64,000 nucleotides of DNA from contig CM062204.1 of NCBI GenBank assembly GCA_031216445.1, positions 10,656,501-10,720,500 on the forward strand. Direction: 5' to 3'. This stretch comes from Lateolabrax maculatus (taxonomy: Eukaryota; Chordata; Actinopteri; Acropomatiformes; Lateolabracidae). The translations under genes were made by a program, and so were the position numbers. A model generated the notes under the pieces. That model was not told where the DNA came from, made no database searches, and saw only the letters and a list, made by a program, of their open reading frames with translations. This document shows positions 1-13,460 of this stretch, piece after piece; the first letter of the stretch is position 1, and every line of letters starts with the position of its first letter.

Positions 1-110
1 CTATCTGAAACTTCGCTACATCAGAAAATTCACTTAAATATGTGATTCTGCATTCTTTATTTTTGCCTTCAATGAACCAGGCCAGTAGATGTTCTCAAGA
101 AATGTCACCA

Positions 111-290
111 TTAAAGGAATAGTACGACATTTTGGGGGAAAAAATACACTGATTTGCTTTTTTGCATCGAGTTAGAGGAGAGCGCTGAGAGCCACTCTCA
201 TGTCTGTGCGTTAAGTATGGAGCCAGAGCCAGCCAGTCAAAATAGTAATCTAACTCTGTGTGAATAAGCAAATTTCCCAAACATCAACAT
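111..290 (+). repeat. Dispersed TTAA-type repeat, copy 1
   Basis: The copy begins TTAAAGGAATAGT and then carries the ACATTTTGGG and 'ccactctcatgtctgtgcgttaa' blocks that recur at 6979, 39938 and 50477. The left end matches the other copies and the right end is indistinct. It is non-coding, so the antisense open frame here is not a gene. Confidence 0.55.
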
Positions 291-1403
291 TTTTGTTTCC
301 TATGGTTTGCACTTATATACTTGGATATGCTGTATGGGTCAAATACATACCTGAATGTAAACATCAACTTTATCATCTTTGGTGAAATCACATGTCTCTG
401 AAACCTTTTTTGTTTGGAACTAATATGACAATGTACTTTATTTTTTCACATTGTTGTAGTGGTTTTAAAAGCCCAAGAGAGAAGAGAGAAAACAGTGACA
501 TGGATATATGTGTTTCTTACAGGTTTATAATTCAAAGTTAACTGTTGTTATTTATGAATATTTACATTTGCTTTATTATTTTAAAATCAGACTATGCCTT
601 TTTTCAGTACCTCTGTATCTCAATAATCTTGATTATTCAGCTTTTGCACAATTTCCAAATTACACTGAATTTAACTCAGCACTGATTATTTGTAATTGTA
701 GAATTATATCACATAAATAGCATGTGTTAATTTTTCTGTTGTTTCAAAGAAAATTTCTATACATACATTTATATTCTGACACAGCCTTTTGATAACATGT
801 ATAAACATTTTCATGAAACCTCGGTCTAAGTGTTTTTTTTTGGTGCAGTCATTCAGTTTATAGCGTTTTGATGCTGACGAAAATCATTTTGTTGAGATGT
901 TATTCAAGTCTTGGGTAATGATCATCTTTAAAATAATACTTATTACTAATGAATAAGTATTTACTTGGGTGTAAATTGAACGGTTCTTTCAAGGAAATTA
1001 ACAACTAATTATAAACTCAAAACAACAAAATACAGTAACTGAACTAACAGAAATTTGTTTGTATTTTCCCTAAAATGTGTACCAGTTTACATAGTTCTTG
1101 GTTCTCAGGAAACTTTACATAAGATTACTACTGTGGTGTACATTTACAGTCATAAATAAATATTTGCATAATTGAGCTTGGTAACTTAGAGCCTAAAATG
1201 AACCTTGATTGTATTTGGGGAAAAGATGTCTTGGTATCTCACATTCAAAATTATATTTTACTGTGTATTATTATACACAGTAATATGTTCAAGAAGGAAG
1301 ATCACTTGTTAGTCATATTTATGATTATTTTTCTTGTCTGTTAAAATGAATTCTAATCCAAAGAAAGCATAATAAATAAAACAAACATATATTTTAATAA
1401 CAC

Positions 1404-1409
1404 TTTATT
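1404..1409 (-). terminator. PKD2: Candidate PKD2 poly(A) signal
   Basis: AATAAA lies on the minus strand about 785 bases past the PKD2 stop, followed by an A/T-rich stretch. The sequence 1410-2193 would then be 3'UTR. No strong open frame lies in it. Other AATAAA motifs occur further downstream, so the choice of this one is an inference. Confidence 0.4.
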
Positions 1410-2193
1410 TGGCATAACAGATTAAAAAAAGAAATAGATTGTAAAAAAAAGTAAGGCACAGGGGAAAAAATATAAATGCATGGGTTTCCCATGAACACTA
1501 GATGCACTCCAAATCGAAGTTTGTTTTAAGTTACAATATGTATCATAAAATGATAATAAGCTATTTAATTTGAAGCCTCATTGTTGTACAGAGGATGAGT
1601 AAATATGACATAATGTGCCACACTTGTACCTACTGTATATTAAAATGATGAAAAAATAATCAGCAAAATTAACAGTCATATAAACACCTTTTTGGTATTT
1701 GTGTAAATGCTAAGATGTGTGGATACAGTAATCAAAAGCAGGTGAGCACATTTCTCATGTAATACTAAAATCATACGCTGTGTATTCTGAGTACAACTGA
1801 GTATGCTTGAAGGCTGGTGTACTTTTCCAATACTGTGTCTAATACTGTGATGTAATACTGTACTGCAAATCCTTCGTAATTCTTCAACCTCTTTCACACA
1901 TGTTTATGTTTCCTTTCATCATCCTGTTAAAGTAATACTTGATAAAAGCTTTAGACAGTTTAATGAATACTTGTAGATGTTTCTCTGGAGGACCTCACTC
2001 ACTTTCAGTGCATTTAAGTATTTGAGGTGAAGTGCGATTGATTTTGTCACCTCCTTTGTAATAAGTAAAGAGATTTTTCTTATTTTGTTCTGCAAAAAAT
2101 GGTCCCACAGCTTCAGCTTCTTGTACCGCTGCCTGGAAATTTCCAATAGAGAGTTTCTTGCCAGAGTGGAATATTCTTCAACGGGCCAAGTCC

Positions 2194-2655
2194 TCACACA
2201 TGGCCGCTCCCATTTGTGCTCGTGTCGAGGCCGTCGGTGGACAAGGAAGAGGACGGACGGGGCCGGGGACCGACAGGAGTGGCTGGCTGTGGGTGGCTGA
2301 CCTGTGAGACCATATCATCGGACTCCCAGCGCTCCAGTTCCTCCCTCACCAGCCTCTCCATCTGCTCTCTGTGGGCGTCTGTGTCCCGTCCCAGACGCTC
2401 ATCCTGACAGACAAAAACAGATTAACTTCCGCAGTATGTTTACATGCACATAAGAAACTAGGTTACGCAGGATATCTGACAACATGAACTGTTGTAACTT
2501 GGTTACAGTAAAGCTGTATATTCAGTACATGCAGCAGGACAGGATTTTCATTTCTCCCCAACTTTATTATGGAAGCATGGCTTATTTATTTTAATTAAGT
2601 GATTTCATTGGGATCGAATCTTAAGGTTTCTTCGTTGTTTTTGTGTGGTTGTGTG

Positions 2656-2708
<53 letters not shown>

Positions 2709-5700
2709 TCTATAGATATTATAAAAATGTTTAATATGACAGCTTTAAGTGCATGTAAATGCACTGGATCTCACCTCCATGACTCCGTCCAGCAGCCTGC
2801 CCAGCACATCTCTTCTTTTGAGTTTAGCTCTCTCCATGGCTTCCAGCTTCACGATCACAGCATCTATCTTGGATACTATGCTGCCGATAGAGTGCTCCAT
2901 CCTGTCCACACGTCTCACCAGCCTGAGAAACAGATAGCATTAATTTCTCTTATTATATTACATGCTAAATGTGTCATACTAATAGAGTCACATTCAGTTT
3001 ATTATGTAAAACTCAAAATTTTAAACTGGGGCAGCAATGTTTCTGACAAAGACGGGGCTTCAAAGTGGAGCCTGACTGATTAAGTTGGTATGCCAATATT
3101 ATCTTCAGTCAAAAGGGAGGTGTATGTATGATTATGGCTGTCACTGATTAACCTGCATGTAAGTTGCAGAATAAGAAGAATAAAAGCTCCATACACTTGA
3201 AACTCTTCGTAGGAGACACCCCCTGAGCTGCTGCCACGGCGACGAGAGCTGTGGCCGCTATCCTCGTCATCGTCCTCCTCCGAGTCGTCCTGGGTACGGG
3301 GGAAGCTCCGCCCACTGCTGGGTCTAGTCAGCGAATTGCGTTCCAGATCCAAGTCCTCCTAGCATACGAGCAGAAGCACACTGAACATCTGCAGGTGTTG
3401 TGGCCGAGTGGACGATACCGCACACGTACATGAAGGGTGTGCTGTGTTTTTCTGTGTGTTTCTTCAGGATCAATTAGTAAAACCATCAGCTTTTGTTTAA
3501 CAAATGGAACAAGCAGCTGGCATCACCACTCACTCTCTCTTTCTCCAGGTCGTCTCTCATTTGCTGGTGGTCATGCTCCGTCAGCTCCTGGTCGCCGTCC
3601 TGATCGTACTTGGCAAAGATGGCCTGAATCTCTGCATCTGTGTGGCCCTTTCTGAGCAAAGAACAATTCAAAACACACTCAGGACACCGAGCATGAACTT
3701 GATATTTACTAAACAAAACACAAACACTGAAATAGTGTCATAATAATTCATAGCTTTTAGCATTATTTAAGGTTTTGTTCACCCTTTAAGATCCTGGCGT
3801 AGTTCATCAAAGTTCAGCTTCCCCCCGGCCTGACGCAAACTGTCGGAAATGTCGTCTACTGCCGTCTTCTTCAGTCTCAACTTCATCAAAGCTTTGTTAC
3901 AACCCTGAGAGGATCAGAAGAATACTTAAAATTACATTTGGACTTAACTAAACAAGTCAGTTGCATAATGTTGTTATGTGATACATTGGATCCCCCAAAT
4001 GTATAATACATATACTGTAGTTCCACCATTACTTCTCAGCAAGCTTGATAAGCCCCATTGTGATTAGCTCACAGAAAATATGCCTATTACAGCCAATGCC
4101 CTATTTCTTATTTTTCCTCTACACACAGAAAAGAGAAAGTTCAGAAACAATCCCTTGTTCGTTCTGTAATTACTGGCAGGGCGGCTAGTGATCATTTAAT
4201 GGAAATCTGCTTAGCCAAAATGAATTACACTTTTAGCTCAATACCTTTTTAATAAGGTCAGTCATTTCCATCTCGGACCTCTGTTGGGACATGTCAGCCT
4301 TCACCTCAGAGTATGTGTCATTGATGATGGCCAGGAACATGTTCTTTACAGAAAGAATGAAGAAAGTATTCTCGTGTTAGTGAGGAGCATATATAAACAA
4401 CATGAACAAACACAACAGATGTGACCCTACTCACCATGAGAATAAAGAAAATGAAGAAGACAAAGGTTGTAAAGTAGATACGTCCAAGCACTGGATTCGC
4501 CTCCTCTATTTCTGAGAACTCAAAGTCTCCCAGAATGATACGGAACTGGGTGAAACTACACAAACAGCAAAACATTTTAGCCGTTTTAAACAACAGAAAA
4601 CATCAGTTGGGGTATTTGTACATTGGTGGACTCTACTTTGAATGCTCTTACATGCTGGCTTGGAAAGAGCTGAAATCGTCGACTTGGGTTCCAAACACCA
4701 AGTAGGCTAGCTGAGCATACGCCAGGAAGATGATGAAGAACATGATGGCAAAACCCACAAGGTCCTTGGCACAGCGAGACATGGTGCCGGAGAGCTGACT
4801 CATGGTCTTATTGAAGTTGATGAACTTAAAAAGCTGAGAGGACGAAAATTTATTAATCGTTAGCACTCGCTACGGTAGTTTGGGAGTGATTACGAACCGA
4901 AGGGAAAATACTAATACCTTGATCCAGGAAAAAAAGACGATGACTGCAGCCACGTTGTTAAATTGGACCTGCAGGGTGGCCAAAGACTCAAAGCTGGGGT
5001 GAGCAGTGTGGTTCTCCAACAGACCTTTGAGAAGGTTACCAACCATGGCTGTTCTGGTTATGTTCATGATAATAGCAACAACACTCAACTGAAAAAGACC
5101 AGAGAGAGCAAACGACAAAGTCAGTAAATCTTGTTAAAGAATGTCTATTAAATTACTTGAATAATCCCAAACATGACTTTCGTACACACCACGACAATGA
5201 GAACATCCAGACAGTTCCACAGGCTCTTGAAGTAATGCAGGCGGTGGATGCGGATCTCCAGCACCTCCTCCACTACGTAGTAGAGGATGAATAGGCAGAA
5301 TGCCACCTCACACAAAGCCACGAAGTAGTCCAAGCTGGACACATATCGTATCAGACGCACTGTTTGGAACTGCCAGGAGGTCACCACCCCACCAGTAGCA
5401 GGGAACTCCACCAACAACCTGATAAATGCATCAAATTATGTTACCTGTTAGTATTGTAAAGTTTGTAAATCAAGAATCTAATTAATCACTATTTGACTGT
5501 AAATGCTATTGTAATTATATATTGATTAGTTGTGTGACAGAAATTTGACAGCAATTTCAATTATCAGATAAACATTTAAGTCAGTTCTCAAGCAAAATTA
5601 CCACACATTCACTTTTTCCGATTTCTCAATTTTAGGAATGTGTGTCTTTTCTCTGTTTCATGTTGTTATATATTGAATATCTTTGGATTTGGAAATGTTT

Positions 5701-8700
5701 GTAGGACAGAAGAAGCAATGTGAAGACATCACTTTGGGCTCTGATATGCTCACTATTTTAGTAAAGAAAAAATGAGTAAAGTAAAAAGTATAACATTAGC
5801 AACAAATGTATGTGTAATGAGGAGCTAGAAAGATACAAACTAAGTGTTGTTTTTTTCAGCTTTTTCAAAAGTTTTGAGCAACAAGCAGACTTAAAATTTC
5901 TCAAGAAAATGTATCATTTTGTAGTTTTGTTAGGGTCAAATAAGACAAAAGTTAGAAATGAGGTGCCTTCTTGTAGAATATTTTACCTTTGTTAAATTAG
6001 TTTTTGGTCCATTTCATTCCTATTGGTTGCCATTGTTCTGTTCTGTACATCATTGTACCAAATATATATGTGGTTTCAAGTTAATAAATCTGAAGTCTAT
6101 AAATAATCTTTAGTCACAGCCTTAGATTATATTGTAAATTGATATGTTGTGACTTATGATTCTTACCTTGCGATGCAGAAGAGGTTGATGTTCCCATTGT
6201 AGACAGAGAAGTCAAGAAAGACAGCTCTGGTGCCTCTGTCCAGCCACAGGTGGTCTTTGAGAAACCGCAGATGGATTGCTGACTCCTCTTTAGTACGAGA
6301 CAGGTCTTGGTAGTATCCTCCACCTCCATATTTAGATACCTGACCCCAGTAACTGCTCCCATTCACCTCACTCTCAGTTGCATACACCCACCTAAAGACA
6401 CCAGAAACAGAAAAATGAACATGCAGGCATTTGTTAATGTAACATATATACAGCTCTAGTCTCCTTTAAAACTGATTATGTAAATGCTGTTTTGTAACAT
6501 TTTGAATTATGAATTTGCACTGATTTCTAAATCTAACACTATCAAATTAAATGGGTGGACTCACGCAGTTCCATTCTTGGGACCAAAGGAGGCTGTGTCC
6601 TCGTTAGCCGGGGTGTACATGTTGTAGCAGTCGTGAACCTCATCTCTCAGATCTTCGTGGACTGAGCAGGACTCGTTGCGGACTTTGACCTGCCGGAGCC
6701 GTGGCACCCCGAGGAGGAGGTTCTCGTAGTAGATGAAACTCTGATTCTCTGGCAGGCTCTTGTTGTTGTACCACACCTCCCAGTACATGCCATTGAGGAA
6801 AGGTCCCTCTGTGAACTAAAAGTGTAGAGCAGTCAGGATTACAACACAGAAGAGGCCAGACGGTGGCATTCAGAAAAAAGCACCATGAAAAAGCACCAAT
6901 GCTCTCTATTTGAAGGCATTATAAACTCCCAAACATTTGCAGTTATTAAGTTCTAAAGACTAAAAGACTTTTTTTTAATTAAAGGAGTAGTTCTGCATTT
7001 TAGGAAATTCACTTATTTACTTTCTTGCTACAAGTTAAGTTACTCTCACAGCTACATGGTATACATGAAGCTAAAGCCAGGAGATCCCTTGCTTAGCATA
7101 AACTGAAAACGGGGAAACAGCTCGTCTGGTTTTAAGTGAAAGTTAAACAGCTTGTGGCTGTAGCCTTATATCTGAGAATGCTATCGATTTTAAAATCAAG
7201 TATCTAATTATTCCTTTAAATACTTGCATTCAATCTACGTGTGCAAGGGCTTCCTTTCTCAAGATGTTACACAATGAAAAAAAATGACAGCTAAACTAGC
7301 AAAAGATTTCAAACCAAAACAGAGAGGAATTTTGCATTTTACCTTCCAGAAATCCTCCATGGTAGAGAGGCTTCTAAAAGTGGAAGGGTCCCCGGTAGAC
7401 AGCGGTGTGTCCAGGAAAAGCTGAGACATGACTTTGGTATAGTAGTACATATTGGCACTCACCATCCCATAGGTCACTGCAGAGCAAATCACAATATAAC
7501 AAAAGTAATATTCCTATTAGTATTAGCTACATAACATGCCCTTTTTTAAAATGCAGAGTGACAAAGAGGAGAATTAACAAGGAGTGAATGCTTTTTGTGT
7601 AAATAAATGTGCTCTTTAAAACAATGACCCTGCAAAGACTTGACAAATACAAAAAAATAAGAACAAAATACTACTTTAATACTTTAAACTTAAATTCTTT
7701 TTCATCTCGGCATTACTATTCTCTGTAGTTCTCAGTATTCATCAGGGAGTAGCTCGGGAAACGGCTCTTAATAGTCTGCCTGGTGGAATATGCCTCAATC
7801 CAGTCTGCCAGGAAGTCATTTCCTGATCCACCCGAAACCACAGTTTGGCATTTTCAGCGCAGCAAAAAAGTGTAAAAGTGTAGAGAAACTTTACCATTAG
7901 TTCTCTCATCAAACACATCTCTTAATGTGGGATTTCCATCAATTTGTTTGCCATCACAAAATGCGGCTAAAAATGTGTGCTGCTATCAGAATTTAAACCC
8001 ACTGACAAGTTTTGAAGATGAGATTTCCAGCTGTCAAAACCATAACGAATACACTGTGAGCTTGGAAAAAAATTTTCAAGAAAGTTGTCCAGGCCTGCGT
8101 ATTTGGTGCCACATTTTAAATAACTTCCTATTAGTCACTTACTAACCCAACTGTCAATTCAGCTAAGTCCAGGACTAGTTTTTAGGGGCACAGGCATTTT
8201 CCTCAAAGATATGTTACCAAAAACATGCAACTACATATTTTTCTGCCCATAACTGATTTGTTTGTGTACTATTAATTGTTGTAGAATACTGCAGCTACTG
8301 TATGAGAAATCAATGTACTTTACTGTTTTGAACTAACAGGAATTGGTGGCTGACATCAGTCAAACTGTGACTTTATACCACTGCCAAATTAAACTTCACA
8401 GAGAAAAAAGGTTTTACCAAAGAGTCAACCCTTCTCCCTTTTTTTCTGAGGTCGTCGTGGAGCTGTCGCACCACCATGAGCAATTTATTGCTCTACTCTA
8501 AACTCTAGTTATCACAGATGTTCCTTGTGCACAAATCGTATGGCATTTTGCAGGATTTTTCAGTGTATACTTACAGATACAAATAGTGATGAGGAAAGCG
8601 ATATATGTCAGCATCTCCCTCAGGACGTTCCTCAGGTACCTTTCTCGACTGCTGTCACTGTCCTCCATCAGTTCTGTGCCCCACAGAACTGCAAAGACAA

Positions 8701-9724
8701 ACAGCAATTCAAGAGGACGTCAGCATATGTTCAGTATAGATTATATATTTATTTAATAAATATTGCAAGAACTTGCAGTATATTCTACCTTACACTCAGT
8801 TATGTTGTTAGAAAGAGAAGTGCATTGGCTACACTAAGGGGTTCCCAAATATTTAAATATTAGTCTACAGACCCCATTTAATAAATGTGTTATGATTTAA
8901 GAAAATACTGTTTCTGTTTTTCACTTGATTTTACTTAAATTGTCTCTTTTTTTCTTATATTACTGGAATTTGTTTTTGTATATATTATTACCTACCTGGT
9001 CCAGTTAATGTCTTACATATACGTTTTCAATTTGGTTTGATGATGACATCTGATTATTTAATTATTGATTTTAATACTGGCAATTCCTCTTTACATTTGA
9101 TGGGTAAAATCATAGGAAAAACTAGGACATACCTAAATACCAATCTGACTGCTGGCTTACTGTACAGTGAACAAGCTTGATAAACTTTACATCCCTGAAC
9201 CCTAACTATCATTTCTTTTTCATTTTTTTTTTTTTACACTATCATGATGCAACTGATCTGTCAAGCTCGAGTCAACAGAGCACAAACAGGACTGACTAAC
9301 TTCGGATCTTCTGGAGTATCTGCTTCATACAGCTGCGGTGCTCATGCCTGTCCTGCTGCTGGGCATCCGCGGTCGGGGTCGGGTACAGTCCTCCCCGGGG
9401 GATGTGGGCGCTGCTGCCGCCGCCGGCGTAGCCGCCCAGGCCGCTGCTGCAGCTGCTGCCGGAGGCCGTGGACACCGACCTCCTCCCGGGACTCGCCGGA
9501 GGCCAGTCGGCTTCCATGATCTCGTCCTCGGGCTCAAACCCCGGGTTGTCCCGACTCCAGGCTTGCCGGGACGGAGGGGACGGGGTGCCCGTCACCCCTC
9601 CGAGACCCAGGTCTTGATGCTGGATGTTCTCCATCTCGATCCCCTCGCCGGAGTCCAGTCTGTGCGGCAGCCTGCCGGGCTGGCTCTGCGGTAGCTGCTG
9701 CGGTCGGACTCGGGATGAACTCAT
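2194..9724 (-). CDS. PKD2: Polycystin-2, TRPP cation channel (15 exons)
   Basis: This is a calcium-permeable, non-selective cation channel of primary cilia and ER that pairs with polycystin-1. Coding exons, in transcript order: 9301-9724, 8575-8688, 7343-7476, 6565-6815, 6167-6391, 5190-5418, 4918-5088, 4652-4833, 4435-4555, 4245-4343, 3783-3904, 3534-3651, 3195-3358, 2775-2922, 2194-2403. All have GT-AG borders and sum to 2712 nt (903 codons plus stop); human is 968 aa. The N-terminus has RVRP, the RVxP ciliary-targeting motif. TM1 is near residues 163-185. The extracellular polycystin (TOP) domain spans about 190-405, then S2-S6. The selectivity filter LGD is near 584-586. An EF-hand ([14 protein letters not shown] type) lies near 705-720. 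An acidic serine cluster ([10 protein letters not shown]) and a C-terminal coiled coil follow. The difference in length from human is mainly a shorter exon 1. No lesion was seen. It is divergently arranged with G3BP2. Confidence 0.97.
2650..2708. repeat. (TG)n then (GA)n microsatellite
   Basis: A compound dinucleotide repeat, TG about 23 units followed by a short GA run, in the last PKD2 intron. Confidence 0.95.
5560..5890 (-). repeat. Dispersed teleost repeat in PKD2 intron 5
   Basis: It contains the 'gaatatctttggatttgg' and 'gtgaagacatcactttgggctctg' blocks. Their reverse complements recur at 28300, 41450, 49425 and 52240-54195. These are degraded copies of one interspersed family. The ends are approximate. 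Confidence 0.5.
6979..7219. mobile_element. MITE-like element with TTAA target site, PKD2 intron 3
   Basis: A 241-bp unit flanked by TTAA at 6979-6982 and 7216-7219. The termini are imperfect inverted repeats (AAAGGAGTAGTT against AAAGGAATAATT). The interior matches the repeat at 111, 39938 and 50477. TTAA duplication is the hallmark of piggyBac-type transposition. No transposase is present, so it is non-autonomous. Confidence 0.55.
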
Positions 9725-10130
9725 GGTCCGGTTGGCGATTATATTTCTATCCGGTGCGGGGCATCTGAACGAGGTTAACGTTATGCAGCAATAAAAATAA
9801 AAAAAGAAGGGCGGATAAGCTAAATGATTATAAAGGCTGGAGCATTTCGGGGACTCGCTTCAGAGATCCTCGGTTTAAACGCCTACAAACACAAACAGAT
9901 GGATGGAGAAAGTTAGTCAAATAACTAACTAAATATCCTAAATATATAAGACGTTACACAGTATGTAAAAGTCACAATATAGAGGTTTAAAACTAACTAT
10001 CCTGCCTCTTAGAAGTTTCCACTCTCACCAAAACGTTGAGAAAACTTTCCTCCAGAAAACGATCTTCAACTCCGTCTAAAAAAAAAAACGATGTCCGTCG
10101 TTATAAAGCGATGCCTTTAAAGCGTTTAAA
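9725..10130 (-). promoter_or_regulatory. PKD2: PKD2 5' leader and promoter region
   Basis: The sequence upstream of the PKD2 start is locally richer in G+C and CpG than the surrounding introns. It has no TATA box at a convincing spacing. The transcription start cannot be placed from sequence alone. Confidence 0.45.
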
Positions 10131-12299
10131 GTTGTTGCATAATACGATATTAAAGTAGTTACCTAACAAGCTACTGACATGAAATGGACGAGCGCGTTAA
10201 AATGCCGTGTTTACAAGACAAGAAAGACACTTTTCTCGCCTCAGGACAGCCATCTTGTTCTTCAACTGTTCCCCCAAAAAACTCTCCTCCTCATCTGTCC
10301 GGGACTCACATTACATCAGAAGTCATGGCGTCGCAGTGAAGGATGGAAAACACCTCTGTGGAAGACATTTTTCTCTACTGAAATATCCATCGGGTCCATT
10401 TTGATTTAATGTTTTTCTTAGATTAACGGTTTGAAGTTACACTCTGTAGGGACTGCACTGGTTTGTGATTGTTTCTGTTGATTGGCAAGGATCACAATTC
10501 AGTTCCCCAAAGTAACACTTTTCTGTGAAATTTTTCAGAAAAGTTATTTCTGAACCCTTAATGACCCTTGCATTTGTTTGAAAATGTTAAATACAGTATT
10601 TAGATGAATATAGACGATAACGTTACATAATCCCTGCATTGTTTGGGTGAGCGGTTGCTATGACAACAAGGCCCTTGGCTGAGAGCAGCTCATTGTCAAC
10701 AGGCCTGTGTAATAGTTTGAACTATATAACAACTATATTTATAGCATGGGCATAGACATATTGTGGAGTCTTTGCAATACAAGTTTTGCAAAGATTTTGA
10801 AATTCTGCTGTAAAAAAACTGAGAGCCATTTGAGCACAAAACCACAACTGCATAGGGTTAGCAACCAAACAACAAATGTTAAAAGGTTCAATTTGGGATT
10901 GTTTAGAGTTTAATTTGTGAGTAAAGCATCTAAGCTGCGGAAGTCTCCAAAAATGAAAGTGTTGTAACATCTAATTACCTTATTTTTCCATCATATAGTG
11001 CTAATAACACTGGTCATAGTAACACTGATATCGTAATACAAAAAGGTGCTTCAGTGTTATAAATTACACGCAAAGTAATATGGTGTATCAAACAAATTGT
11101 TTGAATTGTTGTCAAAGACAACCAAGCAGTTATTTGCGAAGGTACATTTAATTATTAGATTGTGTTGTTTTTTTTTTTTTTGTATATTTGGCTCATGATT
11201 TTTATCAGGGCAACAAAATACTATATAATATACTTATGATGTTTCTGTTATGGTTTTCAAATTTAAGAGTTTTTATTTTGCTGGATGTTGCAATAATACC
11301 TTTTTATGTCACCACAATGATGGTGCAGGTATTGTCTGCTTTATCCAAAGTATAAGACACAAAGCTTGTTTGACCACTTGGTGGTGCTCAATAACCAGAC
11401 TTAAATTTGGACCTACATCAGTGACAAGAATAAAAGCATCAGGAATGCTTCCCCATTGACACATTTATGTAAATCTGTATCAAAGCACAATTCTTGTTTG
11501 ACACAACATTTATTTCATAGCAAGCAATGCAGTGGGGCAGCAGGCTTTGCTTCATGGCTGAACCCTCACTTTGACCTCATTCTGGGGGTGAGTGAAGTTA
11601 CATATTACTATTATTTTTGGTGATAAGGTTGATAAAGAAATGATACTCATGCAATGAACATTACACTCCTTACCTAATTTAAACCTCATCTTGTTTACAT
11701 TACACGTTGGCATTAAAGGCTTGTGTAGAATTGTATGTCTATCAACCTCAACAAGTAAACACCGTCCAGGGAAACTCAAAGAAGGAATTTGGTACTAAAA
11801 AGACTGTAACTTTGTAAGATATCCACTTGATTTGATTAATTTGGACGTATAAAGCTTCATGTTAGCTTCATATAAACCTCTGATTACATTCTACTCAGAA
11901 GGACGCATGCCACATGGGTCAAGCTTAAAAAAAAAACGCTGGCTCATACTATTTTCATGATGATTTTCCGTGATAAGAAAGCTCTTTCAGAACCAAAGAC
12001 GACATTATGTTTTTACAGGCTGAGTAGCACCAAGTAAACCTCTCTTCCTGTGTAAAATCAGGGAGATGTGCAGCAAAAGACTCATTTTTTTTCCAGGAAT
12101 CCTTCAGTAAAAAACGCAAATGTATAAAAAATGTATTAAAATGCAGCAAACTACAAATATAAAATGACATACATATCAACGTAAAAACACACAGCATAAA
12201 GGGTGTTTGATTTGCAGGTGAACATAAAAGGCATAAAAGAAACTACTATGCATGACAACATGCATCAGTGGTTATCGATACTACAGTCAGGTAGTATTG
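10131..12299. other. Intergenic stretch between PKD2 and G3BP2
   Basis: AT-rich sequence with scattered stop codons in all frames. A short plus-strand frame at 10207-10404 has no start context or recognisable domain. I see no gene. Degraded interspersed repeat sequence may be present near 11330-11500. Confidence 0.5.
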
Positions 12300-12630
12300 G
12301 TTTTGTGACGCCATCAGTAGAAAGTTTGGGGGGCGGGGTTATTTGTTTGGCGTCATAATTTATGTTGCCTAGTGTAAACAGTCCATTGGCTGAATCTCAG
12401 TGATGGGGGTTCCCCGCCCCAGATTGCAGGGGTAAAACAATAAATAGAAGCTATCACTTTAAATCTTCAATCTCTGGTACAGCAGAGATCATAAACTGTT
12501 AGTTAGTGGAGCGTGGGAAATATTACAGTGTACACCTGGGATACTCTGTATTTCAGAACAGCTTGAAGCCGGGTCACTCGTAGTTATTTATTACAAATAA
12601 TTCTGTCTACATAGATAGGTCTTTCATAAG
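12300..12630 (+). promoter_or_regulatory. G3BP2: G3BP2 promoter and probable non-coding first exon
   Basis: A GC box (gggcggggtt) and a second GC-rich block (ttccccgcccc) lie at 12332-12420 with CCAAT-type sequence between them. A palindromic TATCGATA lies near 12275. The probable first exon ends at 12630 with a near-ideal donor, CATAAG|gtaagt. The coding exon with the ATG begins after an acceptor at 14291, so the 5'UTR would be split by an intron of about 1.66 kb. The exon start is not determinable here. Confidence 0.55.
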
Positions 12631-13460
12631 GTAAGTTGGCCATCCTCCGAGCTAAGTCGCTATGAGACGGCTGACAAGCGAACGTTAACCGAGCCAGCTA
12701 ACGCGTTAGCCGCATTGTCTGGTGAAAACCACGACTGCTCGACACGCAGGCGGGGATCGTCAAAAGTTGCCGGCCAGGTGTGTCGCGGCTGTAGAAATAA
12801 CCCACGCTAGCTGTCCGGTTTAAAACGATGCGCGTCCTCTGAATTTGCCAAATCTGCCTTCCTTTGTTTTCTCCCGGAGCTAGCGCAGCACCCAACTTGT
12901 CTCATTGATAGCGGCTCGACAGTCGGCGTAGTTGTTTCGCGTGAAAGTACGGCAAAGTAACGCCTTGACAGTCGCCGTTTTGTCCTTCTGTGCGTTGGCC
13001 GAAACACCAGCGTGCTGAGCGAAATGTGTTTTATTTCCCCCCCTCCTGCACGTTGTAACGCTGAGCGGCGGCTGAAGGAAAAATGACGACGCCACAAGTT
13101 AGCCGGAGCTAATGTTAGCCGGCCAACGAGCGATGTCGCAAGCTCGGCGTCGCTGTTTCTGTCCGCCGGGCTGCTGTTAGCCGCGCGTGATGACAGCGGA
13201 GAGGGCCGGCAGCTCACGTCCACAGTCCTTCAGCTGTTTTTACAGTCCGTCGTACCGTCGCTTGTGGCTGACCGTGTAGACGCACAGTGCTTGTGGTTTA
13301 TCTGGAGCGGGCACGTATTATGTGGATCGCGAATCCGTTACGTCGTTTGGCTGCTGAACATGCGACAAATGTGGGGAAATGTTGTTAGCACAGACACGGG
13401 AGGCCCAGCTCGTACGGCAGGCCACTTATCTCACACAGGGATGCACAGATGTGTGTGACA
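12631..13460. promoter_or_regulatory. CpG-rich island at the 5' end of G3BP2
   Basis: Dense CpG dinucleotides sit within otherwise AT-rich DNA, typical of a vertebrate housekeeping promoter/first-intron island. The long minus-strand open frames here result from low stop-codon density and lack splice or domain support. Confidence 0.65.

Noticed and set aside
10207..10404. Plus-strand frame with a KHLCGRHF stretch recalling THAP zinc fingers
   Set aside because: The N-terminal C2CH half and other THAP residues are missing. The resemblance is a few residues only.
12807..13223. Long minus-strand open frame in the G3BP2 CpG island
   Set aside because: It owes its length to low stop frequency in CpG-rich DNA. 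There is no domain, splice structure or start context.
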